Assembly: GCA_031200235.1 (NCBI GenBank)
Contig: CP133595.1
Span: 930,001-994,000, forward strand
Source of the DNA: Cuniculiplasma divulgatum
GTDB taxonomy: Archaea; Thermoplasmatota; Thermoplasmata; Thermoplasmatales; Thermoplasmataceae
DNA length: 64,000 nucleotides
Direction of reading: 5' to 3'
The position numbers and the translations under genes are program-made. The notes beneath the pieces are model-generated. The model was not told where the DNA came from. It saw only the letters and a list, made by a program, of their open reading frames with translations, and made no database searches. Positions 44,356 to 53,687 of the stretch are shown piece after piece (within the stretch, counting starts at the first letter, position 1; each line of letters begins with the position of its first letter).

Positions 44356-46350
44356 TTACCTTCCCTTGTATTCCGGCTTTCTCTTCTGCAGGAAAGCTGA
44401 AATGCCCTCCTTGAGATCATCTGTGCCATAGAGAAGGCCCATGGCAACGGATTCCATCTCAAGGCCGTCATCTGCGCCCATCTCACTTCCCTTGTAGATT
44501 AGTTTCTTGGCCATTGCGGCCGAAACAGGCGCAATCTTCCAGGCCAGTTCCTCACCAAGGCGGTCGGTTTCTTCTGCAAGCTTATCCTTGTCGAAGACCC
44601 GGGAGACAAGCCCGATCTCATGGGCGTACTTCCCGTCAAAGCGCTCACCGGTCAGGATCAGGTACGCTGCCCTGGACATTCCCAGCAGTTTGCTTAGCCT
44701 CTGGCTTCCGCCCCATCCAGGAACAAGGCCCAGAGTTGTTTCAGGGAAACCTATTGTGGTCTCAGGCGTTGCAACCCTTATGTCGCACCATATTGAAAGT
44801 TCAAATCCCCCGCCAAGAGTGAATCCCTTCATCTCTGCTATGGTGATCTTGGGGATTTCCGACAGAAGCCTGAACACCCTCTCTCCTACCCTTGAATTTT
44901 CAGAGAAATCCATAGGCCCGCTGAAGAACTGTGTCAGTTGAGCACCGGCAGATAGGTTGTTGCCCTCTCCCCTGACAATTATTACGTTTATCTCATGGTC
45001 ATTCCACAGGTTCTTGAGGTGTTTTTCAAGGGATGCAAGAACTTCGGAGTTGATGAGGTTGTTCTTTGTGTTGTTCAGGATAAGGTGGGCCACCCTGGTC
45101 TTTTCATTGCGTTCCAGTCTGACGGGTTCTCCGGACTGTTCGGCGTGTTCAGCAGCATGGGTTTCTGCAGCCCTGGGAGCTTCGGCCCCCCTGGTTTTTC
45201 CGGATATGACCTCCCTGAGCTTTCCAGATTCAATGGACTTTGCGGGATAGAAAATCTTTGTGTCAAATTTCTGGCTCAAGGTGGTGAGCTTCTTCTTTAT
45301 CTCTGCATTGGTGAGTCCTTCTGCAACAGAAATGGGCCCGAATGGCCTGTTCATTCCAAGCTTCACGCCTGTTTCTATGTCAGCCGGCTGTGCAACACCC
45401 TCCTCGATTATCTTCACGGCCTCGTTGATCTCAACGGAGAGTATATCCATAAGGTCAAGGACAGTTGCCGGTTTTGCCTCAGGAATCTTTGCATGCCCGT
45501 TTTCCCATACGTAGAAGCCGCTTCCGGATTTCAGCCCAAGTTTCCCTGATTTCATGAACCTGTTGAAATAGGTGCATTTCCCGTATTCCCTGTCAAGGGT
45601 GTCCGCATAGTATTCCAGCGAGTGGACAACTGTGTCAATGCCAACATAGTCCATAAGTTCATATGGCCCCATGGGGAGCCCCTGGGACCTTGCAAATGCG
45701 TCTACCTCTTCGGGCCTGGCCATGTTCCTGTCCAGGAGGAGGCAGAAGAGCAGGCTTTCCGGTGCGTTGATCCTGTTAACAACAAAGCCGGGGCTGTCCT
45801 TCAGGACTTTTATGGGAGTTTTCCCTATCTTCTTTGAGAACTCGTAGGTTGCATCAAATACATCCTGTGCCGTCCTGTCAGATTTTATGACCTCAACCAG
45901 CTTCATGATCACGGGCGGATTGAAGAAATGGAGACCCAGGACGCGTTCCGGCGATTTTGCATGATCAGCAAGTGTGGATATCCTGATGTTAGACGTATTG
46001 GATGCCACTATGGCATCTGCCCTGCAGTTTGCAGTTATGTCCTTTATGACTGAAACCTTCAGGTCGGGTATTTCCGGCACTGCCTCAATGATGAGATCAG
46101 CATCCCTGACAGCTTCAGCCATTTTGCCTGAAAAGCTTATGCGTCCAATTATCTCAGAGTAGGCCGCATCGCTTATCTTGCCTGATTTCTTCATCCTCTC
46201 CAGGCTGGCCTTCAGGGATGCCTCGGCCTTCTTGAGAGCTTCCGGGAATGCATCCTCCAGAATGACTGGAAATCCGGCCATGGAAACCACTTCTGCAATT
46301 CCGTGGCCCATTATGCCAGCTCCAATTACGGTGACCCTCTTTATCTGCAT
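44356..46350 (-). CDS. 3-hydroxyacyl-CoA dehydrogenase / enoyl-CoA hydratase fusion
   Basis: The 664-residue bifunctional enzyme catalyses two successive steps of fatty acid beta-oxidation or crotonyl-CoA metabolism. The N-terminal part has the NAD fold VIGAGIMGHGIAE, the catalytic HFFNPP region and DSPGFVVNRI. A linker rich in Ala and Glu near residue 400 leads to a crotonase domain with a glycine-rich FTLGGGFELS and PETTLGLVPGWGGSQRL. The order (dehydrogenase first) is that of archaeal fusions rather than bacterial FadB. An SCP2 gene lies four bases upstream in the same unit. Confidence 0.92.
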   Translation of the reverse strand: MQIKRVTVIGAGIMGHGIAEVVSMAGFPVILEDAFPEALKKAEASLKASLERMKKSGKISDAAYSEIIGRISFSGKMAEAVRDADLIIEAVPEIPDLKVSVIKDITANCRADAIVASNTSNIRISTLADHAKSPERVLGLHFFNPPVIMKLVEVIKSDRTAQDVFDATYEFSKKIGKTPIKVLKDSPGFVVNRINAPESLLFCLLLDRNMARPEEVDAFARSQGLPMGPYELMDYVGIDTVVHSLEYYADTLDREYGKCTYFNRFMKSGKLGLKSGSGFYVWENGHAKIPEAKPATVLDLMDILSVEINEAVKIIEEGVAQPADIETGVKLGMNRPFGPISVAEGLTNAEIKKKLTTLSQKFDTKIFYPAKSIESGKLREVISGKTRGAEAPRAAETHAAEHAEQSGEPVRLERNEKTRVAHLILNNTKNNLINSEVLASLEKHLKNLWNDHEINVIIVRGEGNNLSAGAQLTQFFSGPMDFSENSRVGERVFRLLSEIPKITIAEMKGFTLGGGFELSIWCDIRVATPETTIGFPETTLGLVPGWGGSQRLSKLLGMSRAAYLILTGERFDGKYAHEIGLVSRVFDKDKLAEETDRLGEELAWKIAPVSAAMAKKLIYKGSEMGADDGLEMESVAMGLLYGTDDLKEGISAFLQKRKPEYKGR

Positions 46351-46354
46351 TCCA

Positions 46355-46690
46355 TCACTTCCTTATCTTTGACACTATGCCTGTGAGTTTCTGTGCGCTG
46401 AAAATATCACCGCTGACCTTGAGCTGGCCCTGCATGAAAGCCTTTATGGCGTCAAGCTTTCCTGTAAAAATATCCGTGAGTGCCTGGTCTGAAGCGGAAA
46501 TTGTGGCACTTGCCCCCTGCAGTTCGCCTTCCTTCAGTGATACCGATCCGTTTGATATCTCAACATAGTACGGCTTTGCATCTGACGGCTTGAACTGGAA
46601 TGATTTGTTGAACCCAGAAATATCCTTCCGGAAACTCTCCTCAGTGGCTGCCTTTGCAACTATTCCATTCATGACTTCATACGATGTCAT
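46355..46690 (-). CDS. SCP2 sterol-carrier domain protein
   Basis: The 111-residue protein consists of one SCP2 domain, with YYVEISNGSVSLKEGE near the middle and ASDQALTDIFTGKLDAIKAF in the second half. SCP2 domains bind lipids or acyl-CoA. Its gene leads the acyl-CoA fusion gene by four bases, so it probably handles the same hydrophobic substrates. Confidence 0.85.
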   Translation of the reverse strand: MTSYEVMNGIVAKAATEESFRKDISGFNKSFQFKPSDAKPYYVEISNGSVSLKEGELQGASATISASDQALTDIFTGKLDAIKAFMQGQLKVSGDIFSAQKLTGIVSKIRK

Positions 46691-46756
46691 ATAAGGAGAG
46701 TCGGAAACCAGTAAAATAATTTATGCGCAGGCCGCCCCATCCTGTTATTTTCATTT

Positions 46757-46774
46757 GTGCACTGGTCAGTGCAC
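46757..46774. promoter_or_regulatory. Perfect 8+8 inverted repeat between divergent SCP2 and permease genes
   Basis: GTGCACTG and CAGTGCAC are exact complements with GT between. The site lies 66 bases from the SCP2 start and 33 bases before the probable permease ATG, so it can affect both promoters. No regulator gene is adjacent. Confidence 0.45.
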
Positions 46775-46807
46775 CAAGTGTTATCTACAATTGGCGCATA
46801 CTCTGAC

Positions 46808-48193
46808 ATGCCCCAAACTCTGACCAGGACCCTGAAATTCCAGGATGCCGTTATAATAAACCTTGGAGCAATAATCGGGGCTGGCATATTTGTCATAATA
46901 GGAATATCTGCAGGAGCAGCTGGCCCGGCAGTTCTCGTTTCAATACCACTTGCAGGCATGGTGGCAATTTTTACCGGAATAAGTTTCTCTCAGATAGCAA
47001 GGCATGTTGACAAGGAGGGTGGAGTTTACGAGTATGGAAAGGAATCCCTGTCACCTTACGCCGGATTCGTTGGCGGGTCACTCTGGACATTCGGGAACAT
47101 AATTGCGCTGTCTGCGGTTTCCATAAGTTTTGGAAGTTATCTGGATGCCGTGCTCAATTCCAGGTTTCCGGACATATTCATTGCCATATCCATAGTTGCA
47201 TCATTTGCCCTGCTTAATGCCATGGGCATCAAGAATTCTGCAAGGACTCTCAGGGCAATCGTTGCAGTAAACGTCATTATACTGGTTACATTCACGGCTG
47301 TTGGACTGTTTTTCATCCACCCGTCTCATTTCAATGATTTCTTTGCAAAGGGGCCAGGTGGAATCATATCCGGTGCGGCCATCATTTTCTTTGCCTTCTC
47401 AGGTTTCTCAAGGGTCACAACGGTTTCTGAGGAGGTTGTGAATCCGGAGAAGACAATACCACTTGCAATACTCGTATCCATCATGATATCAGCGGTGCTC
47501 TACTTCCTCATAAGCCTTGCAACCCTTGGACTTGCTCCAGCATCAAGACTTGCGGAGTCTGCATCCCCTCTTGCATTTGCATCATCCGTTACCGGAATGG
47601 GCTGGCTTGTGATCCTGGTTTCCATGGGGGCATTGGTGGCAACTTCAGGAGTGATACTTACAGGCATCCTTGGAACATCAAGGGTAATGTTCGCCATGGG
47701 AAGAGACGGTGAGCTTCCCAGACAGGTATCCAGGCTGGACAGGTTTTCCACGCCGATTGTTGCAATACTGGTTTCCCTGATTCTTGCAGTAGCCATGATG
47801 CCGGCTGCATCATTTGGCACCATTGTTGAATCATCAAACACATGCGTCATAGCTGCCTATGCCATCATAAATGTTGCTGCCCTGCGCACGCATATTAAAT
47901 ACCGGGGGACAGGCAGAAGAATGCTTCTGGCTCACGACTGGTTTTTCCTGATTCCGGTTGCAGGCATCGTCACAATAGGCCTCTTCTTCGCATTCCTGGG
48001 ATACGAGAGCATGGAGATCGCGGCGGCAGTGTTTGCGGCAGCTTCAGTATACCATATGCTGAATGTCAGGCTGCATGGGCCATCATCAAGACCGCCAAAA
48101 ACAAGCAAAGTCAGGCTCTTTGGAAGATCCAGGCACAATGTTGATAATAAAAAAGAAGATGGAAATACTGGCCCTGATCAGGCCTTGCTGTGA
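46808..48193 (+). CDS. APC family amino acid permease
   Basis: From the ATG at 46808 the product has about 461 residues and 12 membrane helices. The first helix segment with GAIIGAGIFVIIG is the hallmark of amino acid-polyamine-cation transporters, and FFAFSGFSRVTTVSEEV matches helix 6 of the family. An in-frame GTG at 46757 would extend into the inverted repeat and is unlikely. The substrate is an amino acid or amine. The end overlaps the convergent disulfide oxidoreductase gene. Confidence 0.88.
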   Translation: MPQTLTRTLKFQDAVIINLGAIIGAGIFVIIGISAGAAGPAVLVSIPLAGMVAIFTGISFSQIARHVDKEGGVYEYGKESLSPYAGFVGGSLWTFGNIIALSAVSISFGSYLDAVLNSRFPDIFIAISIVASFALLNAMGIKNSARTLRAIVAVNVIILVTFTAVGLFFIHPSHFNDFFAKGPGGIISGAAIIFFAFSGFSRVTTVSEEVVNPEKTIPLAILVSIMISAVLYFLISLATLGLAPASRLAESASPLAFASSVTGMGWLVILVSMGALVATSGVILTGILGTSRVMFAMGRDGELPRQVSRLDRFSTPIVAILVSLILAVAMMPAASFGTIVESSNTCVIAAYAIINVAALRTHIKYRGTGRRMLLAHDWFFLIPVAGIVTIGLFFAFLGYESMEIAAAVFAAASVYHMLNVRLHGPSSRPPKTSKVRLFGRSRHNVDNKKEDGNTGPDQALL

Positions 48194-48846
48194 TTGTTGT
48201 AGGCTTCCATCACATATTCTGCGAACTGATCGTCAGGATAGGCGCCGACAAACTGCACCTCTCCATTTATGACTATGTGAGGCACGCTTGAAACTCCAAC
48301 TTCCTCAGCTTCCTGTTCGAATTCCATGGATTCGATCATTTCACCGGTTATGTTCTTGTTCAGTATGGCAAATTTATGCGCGGTGCCAACTGCCTTGGGG
48401 CAGTACGGGCAGGTTGGTGTTACATAGACCTTTATGCTCACCGGCTTATCGATCTTGTTGATTATCTCCATTGCCTTGGAGGAAACCTCAACTTCGCCAT
48501 TTGAAACGTTCTTCATGTCCTCTATGAGGGAACCGAATTCATATCCAGATGGGATACCATAATACTTCACGCGCCCGTTCTTCTCCCCATGCTTTGTCAC
48601 AATTGTGGCAGGGAACTTCTCAACGCCGAATGCTTCAGCATCCTTCCTGTCCTTGTCAAAATCGTACTTCTGAAGATGGATCTTTCCATTGATTTCTGAA
48701 ACCTCTTCAGCAAGTTCTACAGTTTCCTTGCAGTACTTGCAATCCGGACTCTCAGAGGTAAAAATGACCAGATCTATATCATCCTTCAGATGTTTCTCGA
48801 ATTCCTGCATAAGAAACTTCTTGTCTTCCTCTCTTATTAATGGCAT
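48178..48846 (-). CDS. Protein disulfide oxidoreductase (two thioredoxin folds)
   Basis: The 222-residue protein has two thioredoxin-like units, each with a CxxC: CKYC at residues 36-39 and CPYC at 146-149. Each has a cis-Pro site (KFPATIV and SVPHIV). This matches the archaeal PDO/glutaredoxin-like family that forms, reduces or isomerises disulfides in intracellular proteins. No signal peptide is present. It likely works with a thioredoxin reductase elsewhere. Confidence 0.9.
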   Translation of the reverse strand: MPLIREEDKKFLMQEFEKHLKDDIDLVIFTSESPDCKYCKETVELAEEVSEINGKIHLQKYDFDKDRKDAEAFGVEKFPATIVTKHGEKNGRVKYYGIPSGYEFGSLIEDMKNVSNGEVEVSSKAMEIINKIDKPVSIKVYVTPTCPYCPKAVGTAHKFAILNKNITGEMIESMEFEQEAEEVGVSSVPHIVINGEVQFVGAYPDDQFAEYVMEAYNNHSKA

Positions 48847-49032
48847 CCTTAGTAATTTTCCATTATTATTTAAGTGTTGTCAGGCATGAAGGTAACCATG
48901 TGTTCTTGTAGTGATTGAAACGGATAAATATGAACAGGAAATCCATTCTGGAACCTTTGAAGAAGCCAGGAATTATATGGTATATGCCTGACATAACAGC
49001 TAAACTATTTAGGATGAAGCATTAATGTCCCG

Positions 49033-49752
49033 ATGACAGACAAGTTGTACTGGAAAGACATGAACCTCAGGGAATTTGATGCCCGTGTGGAATCGGTTGA
49101 TGGAAATGAAATCATCCTTGACAGGACTGCATTTTATGCTGCCGGAGGTGGACAGCCATGTGACACAGGATTTCTGAAGAATGAAGGAGGGCAGTACAGG
49201 GTTACGGGCGTCAGGAAGGCTGGCGACCACGTGATTCATGTCGTGGAATCTGCAGACGGGCTATCAGCCGGAATGGCAGTTCATGGCATCATAGACTGGG
49301 ACAGGAGGTATTCCCATATGAGGTATCACTCTGCCATACACGTCCTGGATGGCATAGTGACAACCAGGCATGGGGATCAGGGGCTGCTCACGGGAGGGCA
49401 GATATATCAGGACAGGGCGCGGATTGATCTGGACATGCAGGATTTCAGCAGGGAGGTCGTTGAGAAGATACTGGATGAATGCAACAGCTTCATAAAGGAA
49501 GGCCACCGGATTTATCAGGAGGAGGTTCCCGGAGAGGAGGCCAGGAAGATGGAGAATCTTGCCAGAACACTTCCCGGAAGGGAACTGATCAACTCACTTG
49601 ATACGGTCAGGCTGATTGTCATAGAAGGGCTGGACATGCAGGCCGACGGCGGAACACACGTATCCAACACCACGGAAATAGGAAAACTTGTTCTAAATCG
49701 CATAGAAAGCAAGGGAAAGCGCAACAAGAGAGTGGAATTCCACCTGGAGTGA
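49033..49752 (+). CDS. alaX: AlaX alanyl-tRNA editing protein
   Basis: The 239-residue protein resembles the editing domain of alanyl-tRNA synthetase. It has AFYAAGGGQPCDTG, the zinc motif HSAIH (His99, His103) and DGGTHVSNTTEIG. AlaX hydrolyses Ser-tRNA-Ala and Gly-tRNA-Ala. The length fits the medium AlaX-M type. It stands alone on the plus strand. Confidence 0.9.
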   Translation: MTDKLYWKDMNLREFDARVESVDGNEIILDRTAFYAAGGGQPCDTGFLKNEGGQYRVTGVRKAGDHVIHVVESADGLSAGMAVHGIIDWDRRYSHMRYHSAIHVLDGIVTTRHGDQGLLTGGQIYQDRARIDLDMQDFSREVVEKILDECNSFIKEGHRIYQEEVPGEEARKMENLARTLPGRELINSLDTVRLIVIEGLDMQADGGTHVSNTTEIGKLVLNRIESKGKRNKRVEFHLE

Positions 49753-49852
49753 ATCGGACCGCTCCTGATCAAATCTTAAATTTTTGAATTTTGGAATTGC
49801 CCCCCACCCATAAATAATGCATGTTTAAGTAAGGACTAAGGCATGATCCCCC

Positions 49853-50818
49853 ATGGAAATAGTTGTTGTGGGATGCAGGGGATTCGGAAAGGTTCATTTA
49901 AGATCAATCAGGGGAGCGGACATCGGAATAGTGGAACGTGACCCAAAAATAAGAAAGGAGATTGAGGAACAATTTCAGGTGGCACATTCCTATGAAACCT
50001 ATGAACAGGCCCTGGAGTCCGGAGCAGAGATCATAGATCTGGCGGTTCCGCACAATCTTCACAGGGACATGGCAATTGCGGCCATGAAGAAAGGCAGGCA
50101 TGTGACCCTGGAGAAGCCCATTTCAACATCACTTGATGAATCACGGGAAATGATTGATTTCTCCAGGAAGGCCGGCGTGAAGTTCATGGTGCTTGAGCAG
50201 TATTATTTCGATCCCTCCGTACAGGAAGCAATGCGCGTCATCAGGGCTGGAAAGATCGGGAAAGTCCATACAATAATTGTGAGAGATCAGAGAGTATACC
50301 AGAAGGAAGGCTGGAGGGCTGTGAAAAACACCATGGGTGGGGGTGCCCTCATAGACGGCGGTATACACTATGTTGATACAATGCTTAACCTGGGCGGTCC
50401 CTACCATTCAGTTACTGCCAGGTCTGTACATGGCGGTTCATCGCTGCAGGGTGAGGACAACACCGTTGCCATGTTCTCCTTCAGCAGCGGATCAACAGGC
50501 ATACTGTATTATTCGTGGGCATACAGGAATCCTCCTGAGGTACCGGGACTGGAAATAATTGGATCGGAGGGGTCAATTTATGAGGATCCTGAAACGAGGT
50601 CGCATGAGGATTTCAAGGTACCATCCAGGACAACGGCTTACGGTGACCTGGTGATGAACGGGAAGAGAATGGATATCCCGAAATATGACGTGTTTCAGAA
50701 AGAATTTGATGGTTTCCTGAAATCAGTTGAAAGTGGAACAGATGTTCCATTTGATCCGGAACTGGCTCACCGGGACCTGTCTGCAGTTCTTGATATATAC
50801 AGGCAGTCCGCCACCTGA
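49853..50818 (+). CDS. Gfo/Idh/MocA family oxidoreductase
   Basis: The 321-residue protein has an N-terminal Rossmann fold (VVVGCRGFGKVHLR), LAVPHNLHRD and the EKPIS motif with the conserved Lys, then the C-terminal alpha/beta domain with GGGALIDGGIHYVD. These enzymes reduce or oxidise sugar-like compounds with NAD(P). The substrate is unknown. It is convergent with the MFS gene downstream. Confidence 0.85.
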   Translation: MEIVVVGCRGFGKVHLRSIRGADIGIVERDPKIRKEIEEQFQVAHSYETYEQALESGAEIIDLAVPHNLHRDMAIAAMKKGRHVTLEKPISTSLDESREMIDFSRKAGVKFMVLEQYYFDPSVQEAMRVIRAGKIGKVHTIIVRDQRVYQKEGWRAVKNTMGGGALIDGGIHYVDTMLNLGGPYHSVTARSVHGGSSLQGEDNTVAMFSFSSGSTGILYYSWAYRNPPEVPGLEIIGSEGSIYEDPETRSHEDFKVPSRTTAYGDLVMNGKRMDIPKYDVFQKEFDGFLKSVESGTDVPFDPELAHRDLSAVLDIYRQSAT

Positions 50819-50823
50819 AGGCT

Positions 50824-52296
50824 TCACAGCTTGGAGCCCGGGTTAAGGGATGATGATGGAGGCTTAATTGCCAGGGAGGTCTCTTCTAGGCTCCTGTTCT
50901 TGGTCTCCTTTATTGTCAGAAGCGTGAGCACAGTGCCCGTGATGGCAATAAGAGTAAGGGCGCCAAGAACTGTGGGGAGGCCGTATAATGCCTCTATGAC
51001 GGGTATCATAAAGGTGAATATCCCGGCCCCCAGTTTGCCGGAGGATGCCGATATTCCGTGGCCTGTTGTTCTGAATTCGGTGGGGAACAGCTCAGTTGGA
51101 ATCAGGAAGGTTGTGGAATTCGGGCCCATGTTGCCAAAGAGATAGGATAGCCCGTAAAGGGCAACGAACAGTATCAGGTCCCTGCTTATTGTGGTGAATT
51201 TGAGTGCGAATATGAAGTATACCACTGCCATTGCCGTGAACCCAATCCACTGCAGCTTCTTTCTACCCGCCTTGTCAACAAGCCCCACTGCGAGCCAGTA
51301 ACCCGGCACTGCAAAAAGCCCTGCCAGAAGGGCGTTTCCAACCGCAATATTGAATATTGTAGCCTTAAGGTTGCCGGCAACCGCACCATATCCAATTTCG
51401 CTCAATATCTGGCCGCTGTTGATTGGTGTGCCATAAAATGCCATGTCGAAAAGGAACCAGGAACCAGCGGTCCCAAGCAGTATGACCCAGTAGTTCCTCA
51501 GAAACTGCGATGGTGACATTTTCCTTGCTTTCACTCTTTCTGCACTTACAGACACCTTCTTTCCTGTGGCAGCCTGCACAGCCGCAGCAGCTCCTGCCCT
51601 GTCGCCCATCTCTATGGAGTATCTGGGACTCTCCTTTATCCTCCTTCTGAGGTATATCACGGAAGCCGCAGGAACCGCGCCAAAACCAAGCATCACCCTC
51701 CATGCATAGTCAAGGGGCAGGAAATGTATGGAAACAAGCCCTATGAGGCTTCCAAAAAGCAGGCCAAATCCCTGCATGGAAAATACGGATAACACCATCT
51801 TTCCCCTGTTCCTGACACTGGAATATTCGCTCATAATGGTGGAGCTCACAGGATAATCCCCGCCCACCCCTATTCCCAGTATGAATCTGGAAATCATGAG
51901 CATGGGTATGTTTATTGAAAATGCGGAAACTATGGCAAAAACAAGCAGTATGGTCATTTCCAGGCCGTAAATGTATCGCCTTCCCTTGAGATCAGCGATC
52001 CTTCCGAAGACAATGGCGCCAACGAAAGCACCGAACAGGGCCATGGCCCCAATCATTCCCGTTTCAACCGATGCAGCACCAAGCGGCCCTATGTAGCTGG
52101 TGCCGAATATGTTGTTGGAATTTGTTATGCCAAAGACAGCAACTATGATTGGAATGGCAGTGGATGTGACGAACAGATCATAGGCATCGGAGAAGAAGCC
52201 CATACCTGCAGTGAAAATTGTCTTGACATGGAATTTCCCGGTCTTTGCCTGGTCAAGTGCTCTCAGCAGATCGCCGTCGTCATTGGACTTCGCCAT
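50824..52296 (-). CDS. MFS transporter, PHS/sugar-symporter type
   Basis: The product has about 490 residues and 12 helices. The motif GMGFFSDAYDLFV near the N-terminus is the signature of the PHS (phosphate:H+ symporter) group, and ADLKGRRYIYGLE and DKAGRKKLQWIGF occupy the usual loops. Phosphate or an organic acid is plausible. It is a close relative of the 61913-63361 transporter. The ATG at 52296 is preferred over the adjacent GTG at 52299. Confidence 0.87.
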   Translation of the reverse strand: MAKSNDDGDLLRALDQAKTGKFHVKTIFTAGMGFFSDAYDLFVTSTAIPIIVAVFGITNSNNIFGTSYIGPLGAASVETGMIGAMALFGAFVGAIVFGRIADLKGRRYIYGLEMTILLVFAIVSAFSINIPMLMISRFILGIGVGGDYPVSSTIMSEYSSVRNRGKMVLSVFSMQGFGLLFGSLIGLVSIHFLPLDYAWRVMLGFGAVPAASVIYLRRRIKESPRYSIEMGDRAGAAAAVQAATGKKVSVSAERVKARKMSPSQFLRNYWVILLGTAGSWFLFDMAFYGTPINSGQILSEIGYGAVAGNLKATIFNIAVGNALLAGLFAVPGYWLAVGLVDKAGRKKLQWIGFTAMAVVYFIFALKFTTISRDLILFVALYGLSYLFGNMGPNSTTFLIPTELFPTEFRTTGHGISASSGKLGAGIFTFMIPVIEALYGLPTVLGALTLIAITGTVLTLLTIKETKNRSLEETSLAIKPPSSSLNPGSKL

Positions 52297-52464
52297 CACT
52301 TGTCATTTCCTCATTACGGCATTCCGTATGAGCCTCTCATAGATATTTTATGTAGAGCTATATAGAAAATTTGGACCTACCCACAATATATATTCTAATA
52401 TAGATAGTCGGGGCCCTTGAGCATATGCGGGCAAACTTTATGCGGGGAATGACCATGAGCCAGC

Positions 52465-52998
52465 ATGTTCACAAGGCGGGGAGACACGGGAGAAACTGAT
52501 ACCGGCCTCAGGGAAAGAGTCAGCAAGGGATCAGCCCTTGTGAACGTTGAGGGAACACTTGATGAAACAATCGCTTTCATAGGGAACGCCCTTGCACTGA
52601 CACTCTGGGATGATGTCAGGAATGACCTGAGGCAGATGCAGGATGATCTTTTCACGCTTGGCGAACACATAACAACATCCGGGAAAGGAAGGAAGATAGT
52701 TCCGGAAAGGACAGTGTGGCTGGAGGAAAGGGTCAAGGTTTACAGGTCCGAAATCGGGAAAATCCGGCTTTTTGTGGTGCCAGACGGTTCGCAGCAGGCC
52801 ACATCGCTTCACATGGCAAGGACTGTCTCAAGGCGCCTTGAAAGATACGCCGTATCTGTCACAAGGGAACTTCAGCTTGAAACGCCAATCCTGACTTATC
52901 TCAACAGGATCTCATCCCTGCTGTTCATGCTTGCCATTGTCTCAAACAAGAGGCAGGGCATAGAGGAACGCATATGGAGCATTCACAGGGAATCATGA
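52465..52998 (+). CDS. ATP:cob(I)alamin adenosyltransferase, PduO type
   Basis: The 177-residue protein has the N-terminal FTRRGDTGETDTG motif that binds ATP, GTLDETIAFIG, and the C-terminal pattern SLHMARTVSRRLERYA with conserved Arg residues. It makes adenosylcobalamin from cob(I)alamin and ATP as a helical-bundle trimer. It is a single gene, convergent with lipB two bases away. Adenosylcobalamin would serve a mutase or a class II ribonucleotide reductase elsewhere. Confidence 0.9.
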   Translation: MFTRRGDTGETDTGLRERVSKGSALVNVEGTLDETIAFIGNALALTLWDDVRNDLRQMQDDLFTLGEHITTSGKGRKIVPERTVWLEERVKVYRSEIGKIRLFVVPDGSQQATSLHMARTVSRRLERYAVSVTRELQLETPILTYLNRISSLLFMLAIVSNKRQGIEERIWSIHRES

Positions 52999-53000
52999 GG

Positions 53001-53687
53001 TCAGTCAGTTGGTTCCTGGGAAATATTGCGGCCTTGCATGGAGGGCAGTTCATCCTGTCCAATAGCGTGGAATGGCCCGAATCTCAATGAAAAGTTTTCC
53101 GTGATAGTTTTGATGAGGTCGCTCCTGGGTATGCCAGCGTATCCCATGACATCAGGATTCAGCCCGCAAGGGCGGATCCTCTCAAATCCGCTGATTGCTT
53201 CTGGAGCAAGGTTGATGGCTATTCCGTGATATGAAATTCCGTGATCAATTGCCATTCCTATTGATGCCACCTTCTTGCTCTCGCCCTCAACCTGAATCCA
53301 TATGCCCGGCTCATCACCCACGGCTGCAGGGTATCCGTATGCCTTCAGGGAATCCATCATTATATCCTCTATCTGATGCACAAAGCCCCTGACATCTATG
53401 CGGTCTCCGGAAGCTATCCTGAGAATCGGGTATATGACAAGCTGGCCAGGGCCATGATATGTGACGTCCCCTCCACGGTCCGTCTTAATTACCTCAACCA
53501 TGGGATAATTGTTGGGGTCTGCTTTCCTTCCAATGGTGTAAACAGGATAATGTTCAAGGAAAAGAAGAACTCCGGGGATCTGGCCTGATCGCACCTGGCC
53601 CACAAGGAATCTCTGGAGGTCCAGGCAGGCGGAGTAATCAATCCTGCCAAGATCAACTGCGAGGTTTGAAGTGCAGGGGTAGTCCAT
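53001..53687 (-). CDS. lipB: Octanoyltransferase LipB
   Basis: The 228-residue enzyme has GGDVTYHGPGQLVIYPIL near residues 69-86, the KVASIGMAI lysine region and the catalytic Cys in RIRPCGLNP. It moves an octanoyl group to the lipoyl domain of E2, where LipA inserts sulfur. It ends the oxoacid dehydrogenase operon and overlaps the lpd gene by 35 bases. LipB normally uses octanoyl-ACP, so its donor in an archaeon is an open question. Confidence 0.92.
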   Translation of the reverse strand: MDYPCTSNLAVDLGRIDYSACLDLQRFLVGQVRSGQIPGVLLFLEHYPVYTIGRKADPNNYPMVEVIKTDRGGDVTYHGPGQLVIYPILRIASGDRIDVRGFVHQIEDIMMDSLKAYGYPAAVGDEPGIWIQVEGESKKVASIGMAIDHGISYHGIAINLAPEAISGFERIRPCGLNPDVMGYAGIPRSDLIKTITENFSLRFGPFHAIGQDELPSMQGRNISQEPTD

